Below are positions 40,150-49,517 of a DNA stretch of 64,000 bases, piece after piece. Numbering within the stretch: the stretch's first letter is position 1; each line of letters starts with the position of its first letter. The DNA comes from Streptomyces sp. JHA26 (GTDB lineage: Bacteria; Actinomycetota; Actinomycetes; Streptomycetales; Streptomycetaceae): the NCBI RefSeq assembly GCF_002005565.1, contig NZ_BDJC01000008.1, positions 98,195 through 162,194 on the forward strand. Reading direction: 5' to 3'. The position numbers were made by a program, and so were the translations under genes. Below the pieces are notes generated by a model. It saw only the letters and a list, made by a program, of their open reading frames with translations, was not told the DNA's origin and did not search any database.

Positions 40150-40989
40150 TCAGTCGATGCGGTAGCTGTCGCCGTACACCCGCCAGTGCAGCGGCGGATC
40201 GAGGTCGAGGTTGCCCGCGCCCAGGAAGACGCGCTGTGCCGTGTCGACCCGGCTGGTGTCGCTGTGCGCCGCCTCCTGCCGCATCGCCCGCACCCGCGCG
40301 TCGAGGAAGGCGTGCAGGTAGGCCGTCTCGTCGCCGCCGAGGGCCGGGGGCCGGGCGTGGCGCAGGGCCCGCTCGCGGATCGCGGGGAAGCCGGCGCTGT
40401 CGTCACCGCCGCCGTGCATCACGATCGCGTCGTAGTACGCGAACTGGCCGAGCGTCCGCAACCCGTCCTCCGAGGCCCGCCGGACGGCCGGGCCGAAGTA
40501 CACGCGGTCGCGTTCGTCGTCCTGCGCCCGGCGGAACTCCCGGTCGCGGGCCGCCCGGCGCCAGTCCCCGGGGAAGTCCGGGTCCAGACCCGCGTGCGAG
40601 TCGGTGCCGTTCACCGCGCGCAGCGCGGGCAGGTACCGGGCGAGCGCGTTGCCCGGCCTGCGGTCGGTGTAGAGCTCCACCAGGTCGAGCAGGTCGCCGG
40701 TGCCGGAGCAGAAGCCGATGACGCCCGCGGTGTACCCGCGGCCGTCACCGATGTCCTCGACGTACGCGTACTGGGCCCTCCAGTCGAGCGAGGAGTTCTC
40801 GGCGCTCGACACCAGGCGCATGGCGATCTCCTTCTTCGCCGGGTCGCCGAGCCCCGCGGGGCGCCCGGACGCCCCGCGCGACGGCCGCGGCGGGGAGAAC
40901 GCCGTCACCGGCGACGCGGAGGTCAGGGCGAGCAGGGCACGACGCAGGACACCCCGGGGGCGCGCCGGATCGGGGGACGGGTGGTTCAC
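40150..40989 (-). CDS. GH46 chitosanase
   Basis: 279 residues, secreted endo-chitosanase that hydrolyses beta-1,4 glucosamine polymers. The mature region closely follows the Streptomyces N174 CsnA pattern. LVSSAENSSLDW carries the catalytic acid Glu64; GDGRGYTAG carries Asp82, which activates water. GFCSGTGDLLDLVELYTDR and LGQFAYYDAIVMHG are further family blocks, ending WRVYGDSYRID. The N-terminal 45 residues contain a short hydrophobic stretch (RRALLALTSASPVTAFS), a weaker export signal than usual. GTG 40989 follows GGGAGAG at a short spacing. Confidence 0.93.
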   Translation of the reverse strand: MNHPSPDPARPRGVLRRALLALTSASPVTAFSPPRPSRGASGRPAGLGDPAKKEIAMRLVSSAENSSLDWRAQYAYVEDIGDGRGYTAGVIGFCSGTGDLLDLVELYTDRRPGNALARYLPALRAVNGTDSHAGLDPDFPGDWRRAARDREFRRAQDDERDRVYFGPAVRRASEDGLRTLGQFAYYDAIVMHGGGDDSAGFPAIRERALRHARPPALGGDETAYLHAFLDARVRAMRQEAAHSDTSRVDTAQRVFLGAGNLDLDPPLHWRVYGDSYRID

Positions 40990-41031
40990 GGACTCTCCCG
41001 GTGTTCGGAACGACGGACGGCGCCGGCCCCG

Positions 41032-43779
41032 TCAGGGCACCGGCTGCTCCGCCCAGATGACCTTGCCGTCCGGTGTGTAGCGGGTGCCCCACCGCTCGGC
41101 GAGCTGCGCCACGAGGAACAGACCGCGCCCGCCCTCGTCGGTCATCGCCGCGTAGCGCAGGTGCGGCGAGGTACTGCTGCTGTCGAACACCTCGCAGATC
41201 AGGCTGCGGTCGCGCAGCACCCGCACGTGGACGGTCTCACCGCCGTACCGGATCGCGTTGGTGACCAGCTCGCTCAGGATCAGCTCCGTCGTGAACACCA
41301 GCTCGTCCAGCCCCCACTCCGCCAGCCGTCGCGTGACCTGCGCACGCACCTCGCCGACCGCGGCCGGGTCGTTCGGCACCCGCCACTCGGCGACCCGGTC
41401 CGGACCCAGCACGCGGGTCCGCGCCACGAGCAGGGCGATGTCGTCGCCCGGCCGGTCCGGGAGCCGGGCGTCGAGGACGGTCCGGCAGGTGTCCTCCGGC
41501 GACTCGCCCGCCACCTCCAGCGCCCTGCGCAGCTGTTCGAGACCGACGTCGATGTCGTGCTCCCGGTCCTCCACGAGCCCGTCGGTGTACAGCACGAGCC
41601 GGCTGCCCTCCGCCAGGCGCAGCTCGGTGGTCTCGAACGGCAGACCGCCCAGGCCCAGCGGGGGACCGGCGGGCACCTCGGGGAACTCCACGCCGCCGTC
41701 CGGGTGTACCAGGGCGGGCGGCGGATGACCGGCCCGGGCGATCACACAGGTGCCGGCGACCGGGTCGTAGATCGCGTAGAGGCAGGTCGCGCCGGTGACC
41801 GGGGCGCTGTCGTCCTCGGCGGCCTCGTCCTGGTCGATGCGGGCGACCAGCTCGTCCAGGAGGGTGAGCAGCTCGTCGGGCGGCAGGTCCAGCGTGGAGA
41901 AGTTGTGCACCGCCGTACGCAGTCGGCCCATGGTGGCCGCGGCGTGCAGGCCGTGGCCGACGACGTCGCCCACCACGAGCGCGACCCGGGCGCCGGAGAG
42001 CGGCAGCACGTCGAACCAGTCCCCGCCCACCCCCGCCTGCGCGGGCAGGTAACGGTGGGCGACCTCCAGGGCGTTCTGCTCGGGCATCCTGCGGGGCAGC
42101 AGGCTCCGCTGGAGCGTCACCGCCATGCCGTGCTCGCGCGTGTAGCGGCGCGCGTTGTCGATGGAGACCGCGGCGCGCGCGACCAGCTCCTCGGCGAGGG
42201 CCAGGTCGTCCCCGTCGAACGGCGCGGGCCGCCGGCAGCGCCAGAAGCTGACCAGTCCGAGCACCAGGGCGCCCGCGCGCAGGGGCACGGTGATCAGCGA
42301 GTGGATGCCGTGGTCCAGCACCCGGGCGGCGCGGTCGGGGTCCTGCGCGTGCCACCCCGGGGCGTGCCGGAGGTCCGGTTCCAGGACCGGGCGGCCGGTG
42401 GTCAGGGCCCGGCCCTGCGGGGACGAGGCCACGAAGCGGATCTGCCGTCCCACCGGGTAGAGCGGTACGTCCTCGCCGCCGCCGAGCGCGGTGCGGCGCA
42501 GCGGGGTCACCGCCTCCGGCCGGCCGCCGCTCAGCACCGCGTCGAACAGGTCGACGGTGGCGTAGTCCGCGAACCGGGGGGCGACCAGCTCCGTCAGCTC
42601 CTCGGCGGTCCGGGTGACGTCCAGGCCGGTGCCGATGCCCACCCCGGCGTCGTACAGCAGGTCCAGCCGTTCCCGGGCGGTCTCGGCGCGGCCGGACAGG
42701 GCCCGCAGTTCCGTGGAGTCGCGCAGGGTGGCGACGCTGCCGGGCGGGCCGCCCCGCTCGTCCGTGGGCCGCAGGTTGATCGCCAGCAGCCGGTCCTTGA
42801 CCAGGTGCACCTCGTCCGTGGCGACCCGCCCGGAGTCCAGCAGCCGTGCCGTGTCGGCGGGCAGGCCGAGGTCCAGGACGTGCCGGCCCTCGGCGTCCGC
42901 GGGCAGGTCGAGCAGGCGGTGCGCCTCGTCGTTCGCGAGCAGCAGCCTGCCCTCCCCGCCGACGATGAGCACGCCCTCCCGGACGGAGTGCAGGACCGCG
43001 TCGTGGTGTTCGTACATCCGGGTCATCTCGTGCGGGCCCAGGCCGTGCGTCTGCCGCAGCAGCCGCCGGCTGACCAGCGCCGTGCCCGCCGTCGCCAGGG
43101 CGAGACCGACGCCCGCGGCGATCAGCACCATCGGCAGCTGCCGGTCGGCGACGCCGCCCACGTTCTCCGTGGTGATGCCGGCCGAGACCAGGCCGACGAC
43201 CTCTCCGCCCGGTGCCTCGACCGGCACCACGGCCTGGACCAGTCGCCCTATGGTGCCGTCGATCTCCTCGGTCACGGTCTGCCCGGCCAGCGCGGGGGCG
43301 ATGTTCCCCACGAACTCCTTGCCGATGCGGTCGGGCTTGGGATGGGTGTAGCGGATCCCGTCGGTGTCCATGACGACGACGAAGTCCACGCCCGTCGCCT
43401 TGCGCGTCGCCTCGGCCCGGGGCTGGAGCACCGCCGTGGGATCGGGGCTGCGCAGCGCCTCCTGGATGCCGGGGGAGTTCGCGAACGTCGCGGCCACGGC
43501 GACCGACCGGTTACGCGCCTCCACCGTGCTGTCGTGCTGCACCTGGAGCACGAGCGAGACCGCCGCCACCACCACGAGCAGCAGCACGATGACCACGTTC
43601 AGGACGAAGACCTGTCCGGCGACACTGCGCCCGGACAGCGCCGACCGCAGCGCCAGGAACCGGCCCCGCCGCCCCGCCGCCGCTGCCCGCCGTGACCGGT
43701 CCGCGTCTCGCTGCCGGGCGAGCGAACCGATGGGACGACGGGGTGACCGCTCTCCCGATCGACCCATCAGTCGGACCAT
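41032..43779 (-). CDS. CitA-type sensor / PAS / GAF / SpoIIE phosphatase / HATPase fusion protein
   Basis: About 915 residues. A transmembrane helix at 57-79 precedes an extracellular CitA/DcuS-like sensor (about 81-210, with GIRYTHPKPDRIGKEFVGN), then a second helix (about 215-235). Next come a PAS domain (around 260-330), a GAF domain (around 390-540), and a SpoIIE PP2C phosphatase with GGDWFDVLPL and VGDVVGHGLHAAATMGRLR. The C-terminal HATPase has ILSELVTNAIRYGG. The protein probably senses an external ligand and dephosphorylates a STAS antagonist. The start is uncertain: ATG 43779 or ATG 43767, neither with a good ribosome binding site. The next genes over encode an anti-sigma ATPase and a STAS protein. 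Confidence 0.9.
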   Translation of the reverse strand: MVRLMGRSGERSPRRPIGSLARQRDADRSRRAAAAGRRGRFLALRSALSGRSVAGQVFVLNVVIVLLLVVVAAVSLVLQVQHDSTVEARNRSVAVAATFANSPGIQEALRSPDPTAVLQPRAEATRKATGVDFVVVMDTDGIRYTHPKPDRIGKEFVGNIAPALAGQTVTEEIDGTIGRLVQAVVPVEAPGGEVVGLVSAGITTENVGGVADRQLPMVLIAAGVGLALATAGTALVSRRLLRQTHGLGPHEMTRMYEHHDAVLHSVREGVLIVGGEGRLLLANDEAHRLLDLPADAEGRHVLDLGLPADTARLLDSGRVATDEVHLVKDRLLAINLRPTDERGGPPGSVATLRDSTELRALSGRAETARERLDLLYDAGVGIGTGLDVTRTAEELTELVAPRFADYATVDLFDAVLSGGRPEAVTPLRRTALGGGEDVPLYPVGRQIRFVASSPQGRALTTGRPVLEPDLRHAPGWHAQDPDRAARVLDHGIHSLITVPLRAGALVLGLVSFWRCRRPAPFDGDDLALAEELVARAAVSIDNARRYTREHGMAVTLQRSLLPRRMPEQNALEVAHRYLPAQAGVGGDWFDVLPLSGARVALVVGDVVGHGLHAAATMGRLRTAVHNFSTLDLPPDELLTLLDELVARIDQDEAAEDDSAPVTGATCLYAIYDPVAGTCVIARAGHPPPALVHPDGGVEFPEVPAGPPLGLGGLPFETTELRLAEGSRLVLYTDGLVEDREHDIDVGLEQLRRALEVAGESPEDTCRTVLDARLPDRPGDDIALLVARTRVLGPDRVAEWRVPNDPAAVGEVRAQVTRRLAEWGLDELVFTTELILSELVTNAIRYGGETVHVRVLRDRSLICEVFDSSSTSPHLRYAAMTDEGGRGLFLVAQLAERWGTRYTPDGKVIWAEQPVP

Positions 43780-44055
43780 GTGCCCATGTCTACACTGCCG
43801 GGCCGCCGGAGGCGAGGGGCATCCGGAGGGACGGCGGTGGCCCCGCACCCACCGGGACTCCCGCGGCCGGCCGGGCGGCCGGTCAGGTCGTCGAACCGCT
43901 CCTCGGTCCGCCACGGACCACGGTCCGCCCGGAAAAGGGTGCCGTCCGGCGGAAGTCGGGCAAAGGAAGGGGTGGCACCGGTTCGGTGCGTATCGTGGAT
44001 CGACGCGGGCCTTCGCTTCCACTCCTGGGCCCCGGACCGGACGGTGAGGCTCTCT

Positions 44056-44484
44056 ATGACTCCGGCGCACGGACCCGACGCCGCGGACGCCCCTGCCGTG
44101 TCCGCCGTGGTGGAGTTCAGGGGCGGATCGGCGGTGATCCCCGCCGCCCGCGACGTCGTCCAGGGTTTCGTCGCGCGGCTCGGCGAGGCCGGCGTGAAGA
44201 CGGCCGACACCTTCCTGGACACCGCCCGCCTGGTCGTCAGCGAACTGGTGACGAACGCGGTCCGGCACGCGCCCGGCCCGTGCCGGCTGGTGCTGACGCT
44301 GGTGGGGGACGGCGTGGAGATCGCGGTGCGGGACACGGGGGAGGGCTTCCCCACGTTCCTGCCGAGCGATCCCCTGCGCGTCGGCCGCCACGGCCTGGAG
44401 ATCGTGACGCGCCTGTGCGGCGAGGTCATCACCAGGCCGCACGCGACCGGCAAGACCGTCTTCGCGCGTCTGCCCCTGCGGTGA
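44056..44484 (+). CDS. Anti-sigma-type ATP-binding protein (HATPase_c)
   Basis: 142 residues, almost all a GHKL ATPase. The N-box RLVVSELVTNAVRHAPG is canonical with the metal-binding Asn. IAVRDTGEGFP and GRHGLEIVTRLC are the G1 and G2 boxes. It would act as a serine kinase/anti-sigma factor towards the STAS protein encoded convergently next door. ATG 44056 follows GGTGAGG. It is divergent from the SpoIIE-type phosphatase gene, which supplies the opposite activity. Confidence 0.88.
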   Translation: MTPAHGPDAADAPAVSAVVEFRGGSAVIPAARDVVQGFVARLGEAGVKTADTFLDTARLVVSELVTNAVRHAPGPCRLVLTLVGDGVEIAVRDTGEGFPTFLPSDPLRVGRHGLEIVTRLCGEVITRPHATGKTVFARLPLR

Positions 44485-44530
44485 CCCGCCCGCGCCGGCG
44501 GCCCGTGCCGAAGGCCCGGGCGCGCGGCCC

Positions 44531-44896
44531 TCAGCCGGCCAGGGCCTGCTCGACGGTGGGGTAGCAGGCGATGAGCATGTCGACCCCGACGAGTTGCAGG
44601 ACGCGCAGGACGGCCTGCTGGGGCGCGGCGAGCCGGAAGAAGACGCCGCGGGTCTCGGCGGCCTGGTGGGTGGATATCAGCACGTTGATGCCGCTGGAGT
44701 CCAGGAAGGCGACCTCCGAGAGGTCGACCACCGTGCCCGGCGCCGTCTGCACGCAGGACAGCAGGACGTCGCGGAGCTGATCACTGCCGTCGAGGTCGAC
44801 CTCTCCGGCGAGGGTGACGACACTGACGTCGCCGCCCGTGGTGGTACGGGTGATCAGCAGCCGCTCGGGTACTGCCGCTCCCTCGATGTCCGCCAC
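44531..44896 (-). CDS. STAS-domain anti-sigma factor antagonist
   Basis: 121 residues. The STAS motif FLDSSGINVLI holds the predicted phosphorylation site Ser67, as in SpoIIAA/RsbV. VVTLAGEVDLDG is the first strand block. The start is GTG 44896 with GAGGGA upstream. It is the switch component expected to be phosphorylated by an anti-sigma kinase and released by the SpoIIE-type phosphatase. Confidence 0.9.
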   Translation of the reverse strand: MADIEGAAVPERLLITRTTTGGDVSVVTLAGEVDLDGSDQLRDVLLSCVQTAPGTVVDLSEVAFLDSSGINVLISTHQAAETRGVFFRLAAPQQAVLRVLQLVGVDMLIACYPTVEQALAG

Positions 44897-45059
44897 GCTT
44901 CCCTCACCTCTCGCATATGCCCGGCCGTCGTCGGTGGCCTTGATGTTAAGGCTCTTCGGGGCCCGTGTGGGCCATTTGCGCAGACCGGAGAAGGGGGCCC
45001 GGGCCGGTCCGGCGGCTCGACGCGCGCGATGGCCGTCCTCTGACTACCGTCGAGATGTG

Positions 45060-45338
45060 GTGGCTCACACATTCGAGGAGCTCGTGCAGAAGCGCCGCGC
45101 GGCGGACCAGGCACACCACCGGGTCGAGGAGCTGCGCGACTCGTACGGGCCTCCTACGCAGCAACAGTGGACCCGACGGCAGTCGCACACGTACGAGACC
45201 GCCGTACGGGCATGGCGCGACCTGGACCGGGACGCGCAGACCGCGATGACGGAGTACGTCAAGGAGGAGGGACAGCCCCGGAACAAGCTCGAGGCGGAGG
45301 TCCGCGAGGCCGTCCAGGACGGGCGGCCGGGAACCTGA
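45060..45338 (+). CDS. Small conserved hydrophilic protein
   Basis: 92 residues, mostly helical and charged (VAHTFEELVQKRRAADQAHH, AVRAWRDLDRDAQTAMTEYV). No known domain. GTG 45060 or the adjacent GTG 45057 is the start; the ribosome binding site is weak. I recognise no family; a DNA- or protein-binding helical hairpin is only a guess. Confidence 0.6.
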   Translation: MAHTFEELVQKRRAADQAHHRVEELRDSYGPPTQQQWTRRQSHTYETAVRAWRDLDRDAQTAMTEYVKEEGQPRNKLEAEVREAVQDGRPGT

Positions 45339-45440
45339 CGCGGCCTGTCGCCCGCCTCGGCACGGACACGGGCGGCCACACGCCCCGCGGCCGCCCGCGT
45401 CCGTGCCTGGGGCCAGTGTCCGTATTTGGGGTCCGGGCCC

Positions 45441-45478
45441 GTGCCCGGGGTCCGCGTCCGTGCCCGGGGTCCGCGTCC
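45441..45478. repeat. 19-bp tandem repeat in an intergenic spacer
   Basis: GTGCCCGGGGTCCGCGTCC occurs twice in tandem (45441-45459, 45460-45478), with related GGTCCGG words on both sides. Confidence 0.85.
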
Positions 45479-45540
45479 ATGACCCGGGTCCGGGACGGGC
45501 GTGCCGCTCGGGCGGGGGAGTCCTCGGGCCCGCGGCCCGC

Positions 45541-47124
45541 TCAGCCCCGCCGGTCCGCGGTCTCGCCGACGAGGTCGCGCACGGCGGCCAGCGCCGCGGC
45601 CCGGTCCGCGGGCACCAGCCCGATGCGGGTGCGCCGGTCGAGCAGGTCGGCCTCGTCGAGCGCTCCCTCGTGACGCAGCGCCCACACCAGCTCCGCCCCG
45701 GTGACGGGATGGCCGGGCAGCACGCGCTCCCCGAGCCGGGGGTCCCGGTCGGCCAGGGCCTGCACGGCCGGTGCCTCCGTGCCGTAGAGCCGCACCAGGC
45801 GGCGCGGTGCCCGCAGCGCGGCGAGGACGTGCGGCGCGGCGGCGCCGACCAGCGGCAGCGCGGCGGTGGCGCAGGGTCCGGCGGCGAGGCCGTGGGCGGT
45901 GACGGCGGCGTCCACGGCGTCCTCGGCCATGCGCCGGTACGTGGTGAGCTTGCCGCCGACGACGGTGACCACGCCCTCCGGCGAGGTGAGCACGGCGTGC
46001 CGGCGGGAGACGTCCGCGGTCCGGGGCCCGGCGCCGGGCCGGTCCCGCGGGGTGGTGTCCAGCAGGGGACGCAGGCCCGCGAAGGCGCCGATCACGTCCT
46101 CGCGGTGCACGGGCACGTCCAGGACCGAGCCGAGCACGTCGAGCAGGAAGCCGATGTCGGTCTCCGGCGCCTCGGGGACGTCCGGGACCGGGCCGTCCAC
46201 GGGCTCGTCGGTCAGCCCCACGTAGACCCGGCCGTCCTCCTGGGGCAGGACGAGGACGAAGCGGTTGGTCTCCCCGGGGACCGGGACGTGCAGTCCCGCG
46301 GGCAGCGGGCCGAGGCGGTCCGAGCGCAGCACCAGGTGGGTGCCGCGGGAGGGCCGGATCCGGATGCCGTCCACGAGGCCGCCGGCCCACACCCCGGAGG
46401 CGTTGACCACCGCGCGGGCGCGGATCTCGCCCGTCTCGCCGGTGACCTCGTCGCGGATCCGGGCGCCGGACGCGGTGAGCTCCAGTGCCCGCACCCGGGT
46501 CAGGATCCGGGCGCCGTGCGCGGCGGCGGTGCGGGCCAGGGCGGTCACCAGCCGGGCGTCGTCGGTGAGCCGGCCGTCCCAGGACAACAGGCCGCCGCGC
46601 AGTCCGGCGGGGCGCAGCGCCGGGGCGAGGTGGCGGGTCTCCACGGCGGACAGCCGGCGCGGCGCGGGAAGCGTCGCCCGGGCCGTGCGCGCCGCCAGCC
46701 GCAGCGTGTCGCCGGCCCGGAAGCCCGCCCGGGCCAGCGTGGCCTGCGAGCGGGAGACCAGGGGCGTCAGCGGCAGCACGAACGGCTGGGCGCGCACCAG
46801 GTGCGGGGCGGTGCGCTCCATCAGCACGCCCCGCTCCACCGCGCTCTCGTGCGCGACGTCCAGCTGGGCGGAGGCGAGGTAGCGCAGGCCGCCGTGGATG
46901 AGCTTCGAGCTCCACCGGGAGGTGCCGAAGGCCAGGTCGTGGGCGTCCACGGCGACGACGCCCAGACCCCGGGCCGCGGCGTCCAGGGCGGCGCCGGCGC
47001 CGGTCGCGCCGAGGCCGACGACCAGGACGTCGACCACCGGGCCGCCGACGACCTCGGCCAGTTCTCGCGAGCGCCGGGCGGCGGACAGGGAGGCGCCGGC
47101 GGCGGGGCTGCTGGTGGGGCTCAT
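45541..47124 (-). CDS. glpD: FAD-dependent glycerol-3-phosphate dehydrogenase
   Basis: 527 residues. It oxidises sn-glycerol-3-phosphate to DHAP, passing electrons to quinone. The FAD motif is VVGLGATGAGAALDAA (35-50). DLAFGTSRWSSKLIHGGLRY and ASGVWAGGLVD are GlpD landmarks, with a C-terminal DAO-C domain (about 390-520). ATG 47124 overlaps the TetR stop (ATGA). Unlike catabolic glpD genes it is not next to glpF/glpK but to an alkyl-DHAP-synthase-like gene, which could use the DHAP branch. Confidence 0.92.
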   Translation of the reverse strand: MSPTSSPAAGASLSAARRSRELAEVVGGPVVDVLVVGLGATGAGAALDAAARGLGVVAVDAHDLAFGTSRWSSKLIHGGLRYLASAQLDVAHESAVERGVLMERTAPHLVRAQPFVLPLTPLVSRSQATLARAGFRAGDTLRLAARTARATLPAPRRLSAVETRHLAPALRPAGLRGGLLSWDGRLTDDARLVTALARTAAAHGARILTRVRALELTASGARIRDEVTGETGEIRARAVVNASGVWAGGLVDGIRIRPSRGTHLVLRSDRLGPLPAGLHVPVPGETNRFVLVLPQEDGRVYVGLTDEPVDGPVPDVPEAPETDIGFLLDVLGSVLDVPVHREDVIGAFAGLRPLLDTTPRDRPGAGPRTADVSRRHAVLTSPEGVVTVVGGKLTTYRRMAEDAVDAAVTAHGLAAGPCATAALPLVGAAAPHVLAALRAPRRLVRLYGTEAPAVQALADRDPRLGERVLPGHPVTGAELVWALRHEGALDEADLLDRRTRIGLVPADRAAALAAVRDLVGETADRRG

Positions 47125-47738
47125 GGGGCGAGGGTCCTCTCGAGGATGGACCGCAGCTCCGCGAGGAAGGCCGCGGCGGTCAGGTCGGGGTCGTCCTCGT
47201 CGGTCATGGTCCGCAGGGACAGGGCGTAGGACTGCACGACCAGCAGCACGGACCGCGCCTGCCGCTCGGGGGGCGCCGCGCGCACCGAGCCGTCGGCGTG
47301 CCCCTCCCGCAGTACGGCGGCCAGCAGCTCCAGGAGGGCCTCCTGGCTCGCCCCGCGCCGGTCCAGGACGTAGGGCAGCAGCAGTTCGGGGTCGACGTCG
47401 ACGATCTTGCGGAAGAGCGGGTGGGCGCGGAACGCCTCCACCCCCGTCACCATCCCCTCGACGACGCGCGTACGGGTCTCCAGACCGGGCCGGGGCGCGG
47501 GGACGGCCCCCGTGGCGACGGCGATCCACTCCCTGGTCATCAGATCGCCGACCAGGGACCGCACGTCCGGCCACCGCCGGTAGAGCGTCATCCGGGAGAC
47601 CCCGGCGCGGCGGGCCACGTCGGTCATGGTCGTGCGGCGGACGCCGACGGCCAGGACACAGTCGCGTACGGCGTCGAGCACCGTGTCGTTGTCCGAGGAG
47701 TTCGGCCGGCTCGCATGGTTGTGACGATTAGGCGTCAT
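47121..47738 (-). CDS. TetR-family regulator of the glycerolipid cluster
   Basis: 205 residues. The N-terminal helix-turn-helix reads TMTDVARRAGVSRMTLYRRW (about 37-56). The C-terminal 130 residues form the ligand and dimer domain. It is transcribed with glpD and divergent from the AGPS-like gene; the 71-base gap holds a GTGTAAC direct repeat. Likely a local repressor, with the ligand perhaps an acyl or ether-lipid intermediate. Confidence 0.9.
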   Translation of the reverse strand: MTPNRHNHASRPNSSDNDTVLDAVRDCVLAVGVRRTTMTDVARRAGVSRMTLYRRWPDVRSLVGDLMTREWIAVATGAVPAPRPGLETRTRVVEGMVTGVEAFRAHPLFRKIVDVDPELLLPYVLDRRGASQEALLELLAAVLREGHADGSVRAAPPERQARSVLLVVQSYALSLRTMTDEDDPDLTAAAFLAELRSILERTLAP

Positions 47739-47753
47739 GTGTAACAGTGTAAC
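47739..47753. promoter_or_regulatory. Candidate TetR operator between tetR and the AGPS-like gene
   Basis: GTGTAACAGTGTAAC is a direct repeat of GTGTAAC starting at the base next to the tetR start codon. It is the only AT-containing structured sequence in the 71-base divergent gap and is well placed to control both sides. Confidence 0.45.
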
Positions 47754-47809
47754 GCCAGTGGGGCCGCGCGGGCGGCATCCCCCGCGACGACCGGTGAGGA
47801 CGACAGGCG

Positions 47810-49405
47810 ATGGACATGCTGTGGAACGGCTGGGGCGACCCGGCCCGGGCGACGCCGCTGCCCGACACCGTGACGGGGCTGCTGCGCGATCTGCTCGGCG
47901 TGGAGGAGAACGGCGCCGCGCCCGTCCGCCTGGCGGAGATCGACCTGCCCGACGTCCTGGACGAGCCGGCCCGCCGGGCGCTGCTCGCCGCCGTCGGCGA
48001 CCGGGCCGACCGCGTGCGCACCGACGCCGAGTCGCGCGTCCGGCACACCCGCGGCAAGTCCACGCCCGACCTGCTGCGCATGCGCAGCGGAGACGTCCGC
48101 GACACCCCGGCCGCCGTCGTCCTGCCCGACAGCCACGAGCAGGTGCTCGCCGTCCTGCGCACCTGCGCCGACAACGGCCTGGCGCTCGTCCCCTTCGGCG
48201 GCGGCACCTCCGTCGTCGGCGGCCTCGCCCCCGCCCGGCCGGGCCCCTTCGTCGCCCTCGACCTGCGGCACCTGAACCGCCTGCTCGACCTCGACCCGGT
48301 CTCCCGCACCGCCACCCTGCAACCCGGCCTGCGCGCCCCCGAGGCCGAGGCCCTGCTCGCGGAACACGGCTACACGCTCGGCCACTTCCCCCAGTCCTAC
48401 GAGTGGGCCACCCTCGGCGGCTTCGCCGCGACCCGCTCCAGCGGCCAGGCGTCCGCCGGGTACGGACGCTTCGACGACATGGTGCTGGGCCTGACCCTCG
48501 CCACCCCCGAGGGCACCCTCGACACGGGCCGCGCCCCGCGCTCGGCGGCCGGACCCGACCTGCGCCAGCTCGTGCTGGGCTCGGAGGGCGCGTTCGGCGT
48601 CATCACCTCCGTGACCGTGCGGATCCGGCCGGTGCCGGACGTCCGCCGCTACGAGGGCTGGCGCTTCGCCTCCTTCGACGAGGGCGCCGCCGCCCTGCGC
48701 CGGCTCGCCCAGGACGGACCGCGCCCGACGGTGCTGCGGCTGTCCGACGAGACGGAGACCCTGATCGGCCTGGCCCAGCCCGACGCCATCGGCACCTCCC
48801 TCGCCGGGACGAACGCCGGATGCCTCGCGATCGCCGGCTTCGAGGGCACCGAGCGGGACACCGCGCACCGCCGCGAGGAGGCGGCGGCCGTGCTCGCCGG
48901 GTGCGGCGGCACGTTCGCCGGCGACGAACCGGGGGAACGGTGGGCGCACGGCCGGTACTCCGCGCCCTACCTGCGCGACTCCCTGCTGGACGCCGGGGCG
49001 CTCGCCGAGACCCTGGAGACGGCGGCCTACTGGTCCCGGATCCCCGGGCTGTACACGGCCGTCCGCGACGCGCTCACCGCGACGCTCACCGAGGCCGGCA
49101 CCCCGCCGCTGGTCATGTGCCACATCTCGCACGTCTACGAGAACGGCGCCTCCCTGTACTTCACCGTCGTCTCCGCCCAGGGCGACGACGCCGTGGCCCA
49201 CTGGACACGGGCCAAGCACGCCGCCAACGAGGCGATCCTCGCCGCCGGCGGCACCATCACCCACCACCACGCGGTCGGCACCGACCACCGCGACTGGTAC
49301 CTGAGGGAGGCGGGCCCCCTCGGCATCGAGGCGCTGCGCGCCGTCAAGCGGACGCTGGACCCGGCCGGGCTGCTCAACCCGGGCGTCCTCCTGCCCGGCG
49401 ACTAG
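47810..49405 (+). CDS. FAD-binding oxidase, alkyl-DHAP synthase-like
   Basis: 531 residues. A PP-loop FAD domain (PFGGGTSVVGG, 128-138; WATLGGFAATRSSGQAS) and a C-terminal FAD-oxidase domain. ITHHHAVG (483-490), with three consecutive His, is the active-site motif of alkyldihydroxyacetonephosphate synthase, which exchanges an acyl for an alkyl chain in ether-lipid formation. ATG 47810 follows GAGGAC. Adjacent glpD, tetR and diacylglycerol kinase genes support a glycerolipid role. The TAG stop comes from the CTAG of a repeated element. Glycolate- or lactate-oxidase-like function is the main alternative. Confidence 0.87.
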   Translation: MDMLWNGWGDPARATPLPDTVTGLLRDLLGVEENGAAPVRLAEIDLPDVLDEPARRALLAAVGDRADRVRTDAESRVRHTRGKSTPDLLRMRSGDVRDTPAAVVLPDSHEQVLAVLRTCADNGLALVPFGGGTSVVGGLAPARPGPFVALDLRHLNRLLDLDPVSRTATLQPGLRAPEAEALLAEHGYTLGHFPQSYEWATLGGFAATRSSGQASAGYGRFDDMVLGLTLATPEGTLDTGRAPRSAAGPDLRQLVLGSEGAFGVITSVTVRIRPVPDVRRYEGWRFASFDEGAAALRRLAQDGPRPTVLRLSDETETLIGLAQPDAIGTSLAGTNAGCLAIAGFEGTERDTAHRREEAAAVLAGCGGTFAGDEPGERWAHGRYSAPYLRDSLLDAGALAETLETAAYWSRIPGLYTAVRDALTATLTEAGTPPLVMCHISHVYENGASLYFTVVSAQGDDAVAHWTRAKHAANEAILAAGGTITHHHAVGTDHRDWYLREAGPLGIEALRAVKRTLDPAGLLNPGVLLPGD

Positions 49406-49437
49406 GGCCTGTTGCGAAAGTGGCCTCGTCGCCCGAA
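49402..49437. repeat. Half copy of the palindromic CTAG element
   Basis: 36 bases from CTAGGGCCTGTTGCG onward are identical to the right-hand end (reverse complemented) of the element at 17247-17425; then similarity stops. As in the full copy, the TAG is the stop codon of the preceding gene. No partner inverted repeat follows before the next gene. Confidence 0.85.
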
Positions 49438-49517
49438 CGACAGGCCCCCGCCGGCCGGTCACCGGCCGTCCCGTGAGACAACAGTCCGGCACCACCCGTC
49501 AGCCCGGAGGCACATCG

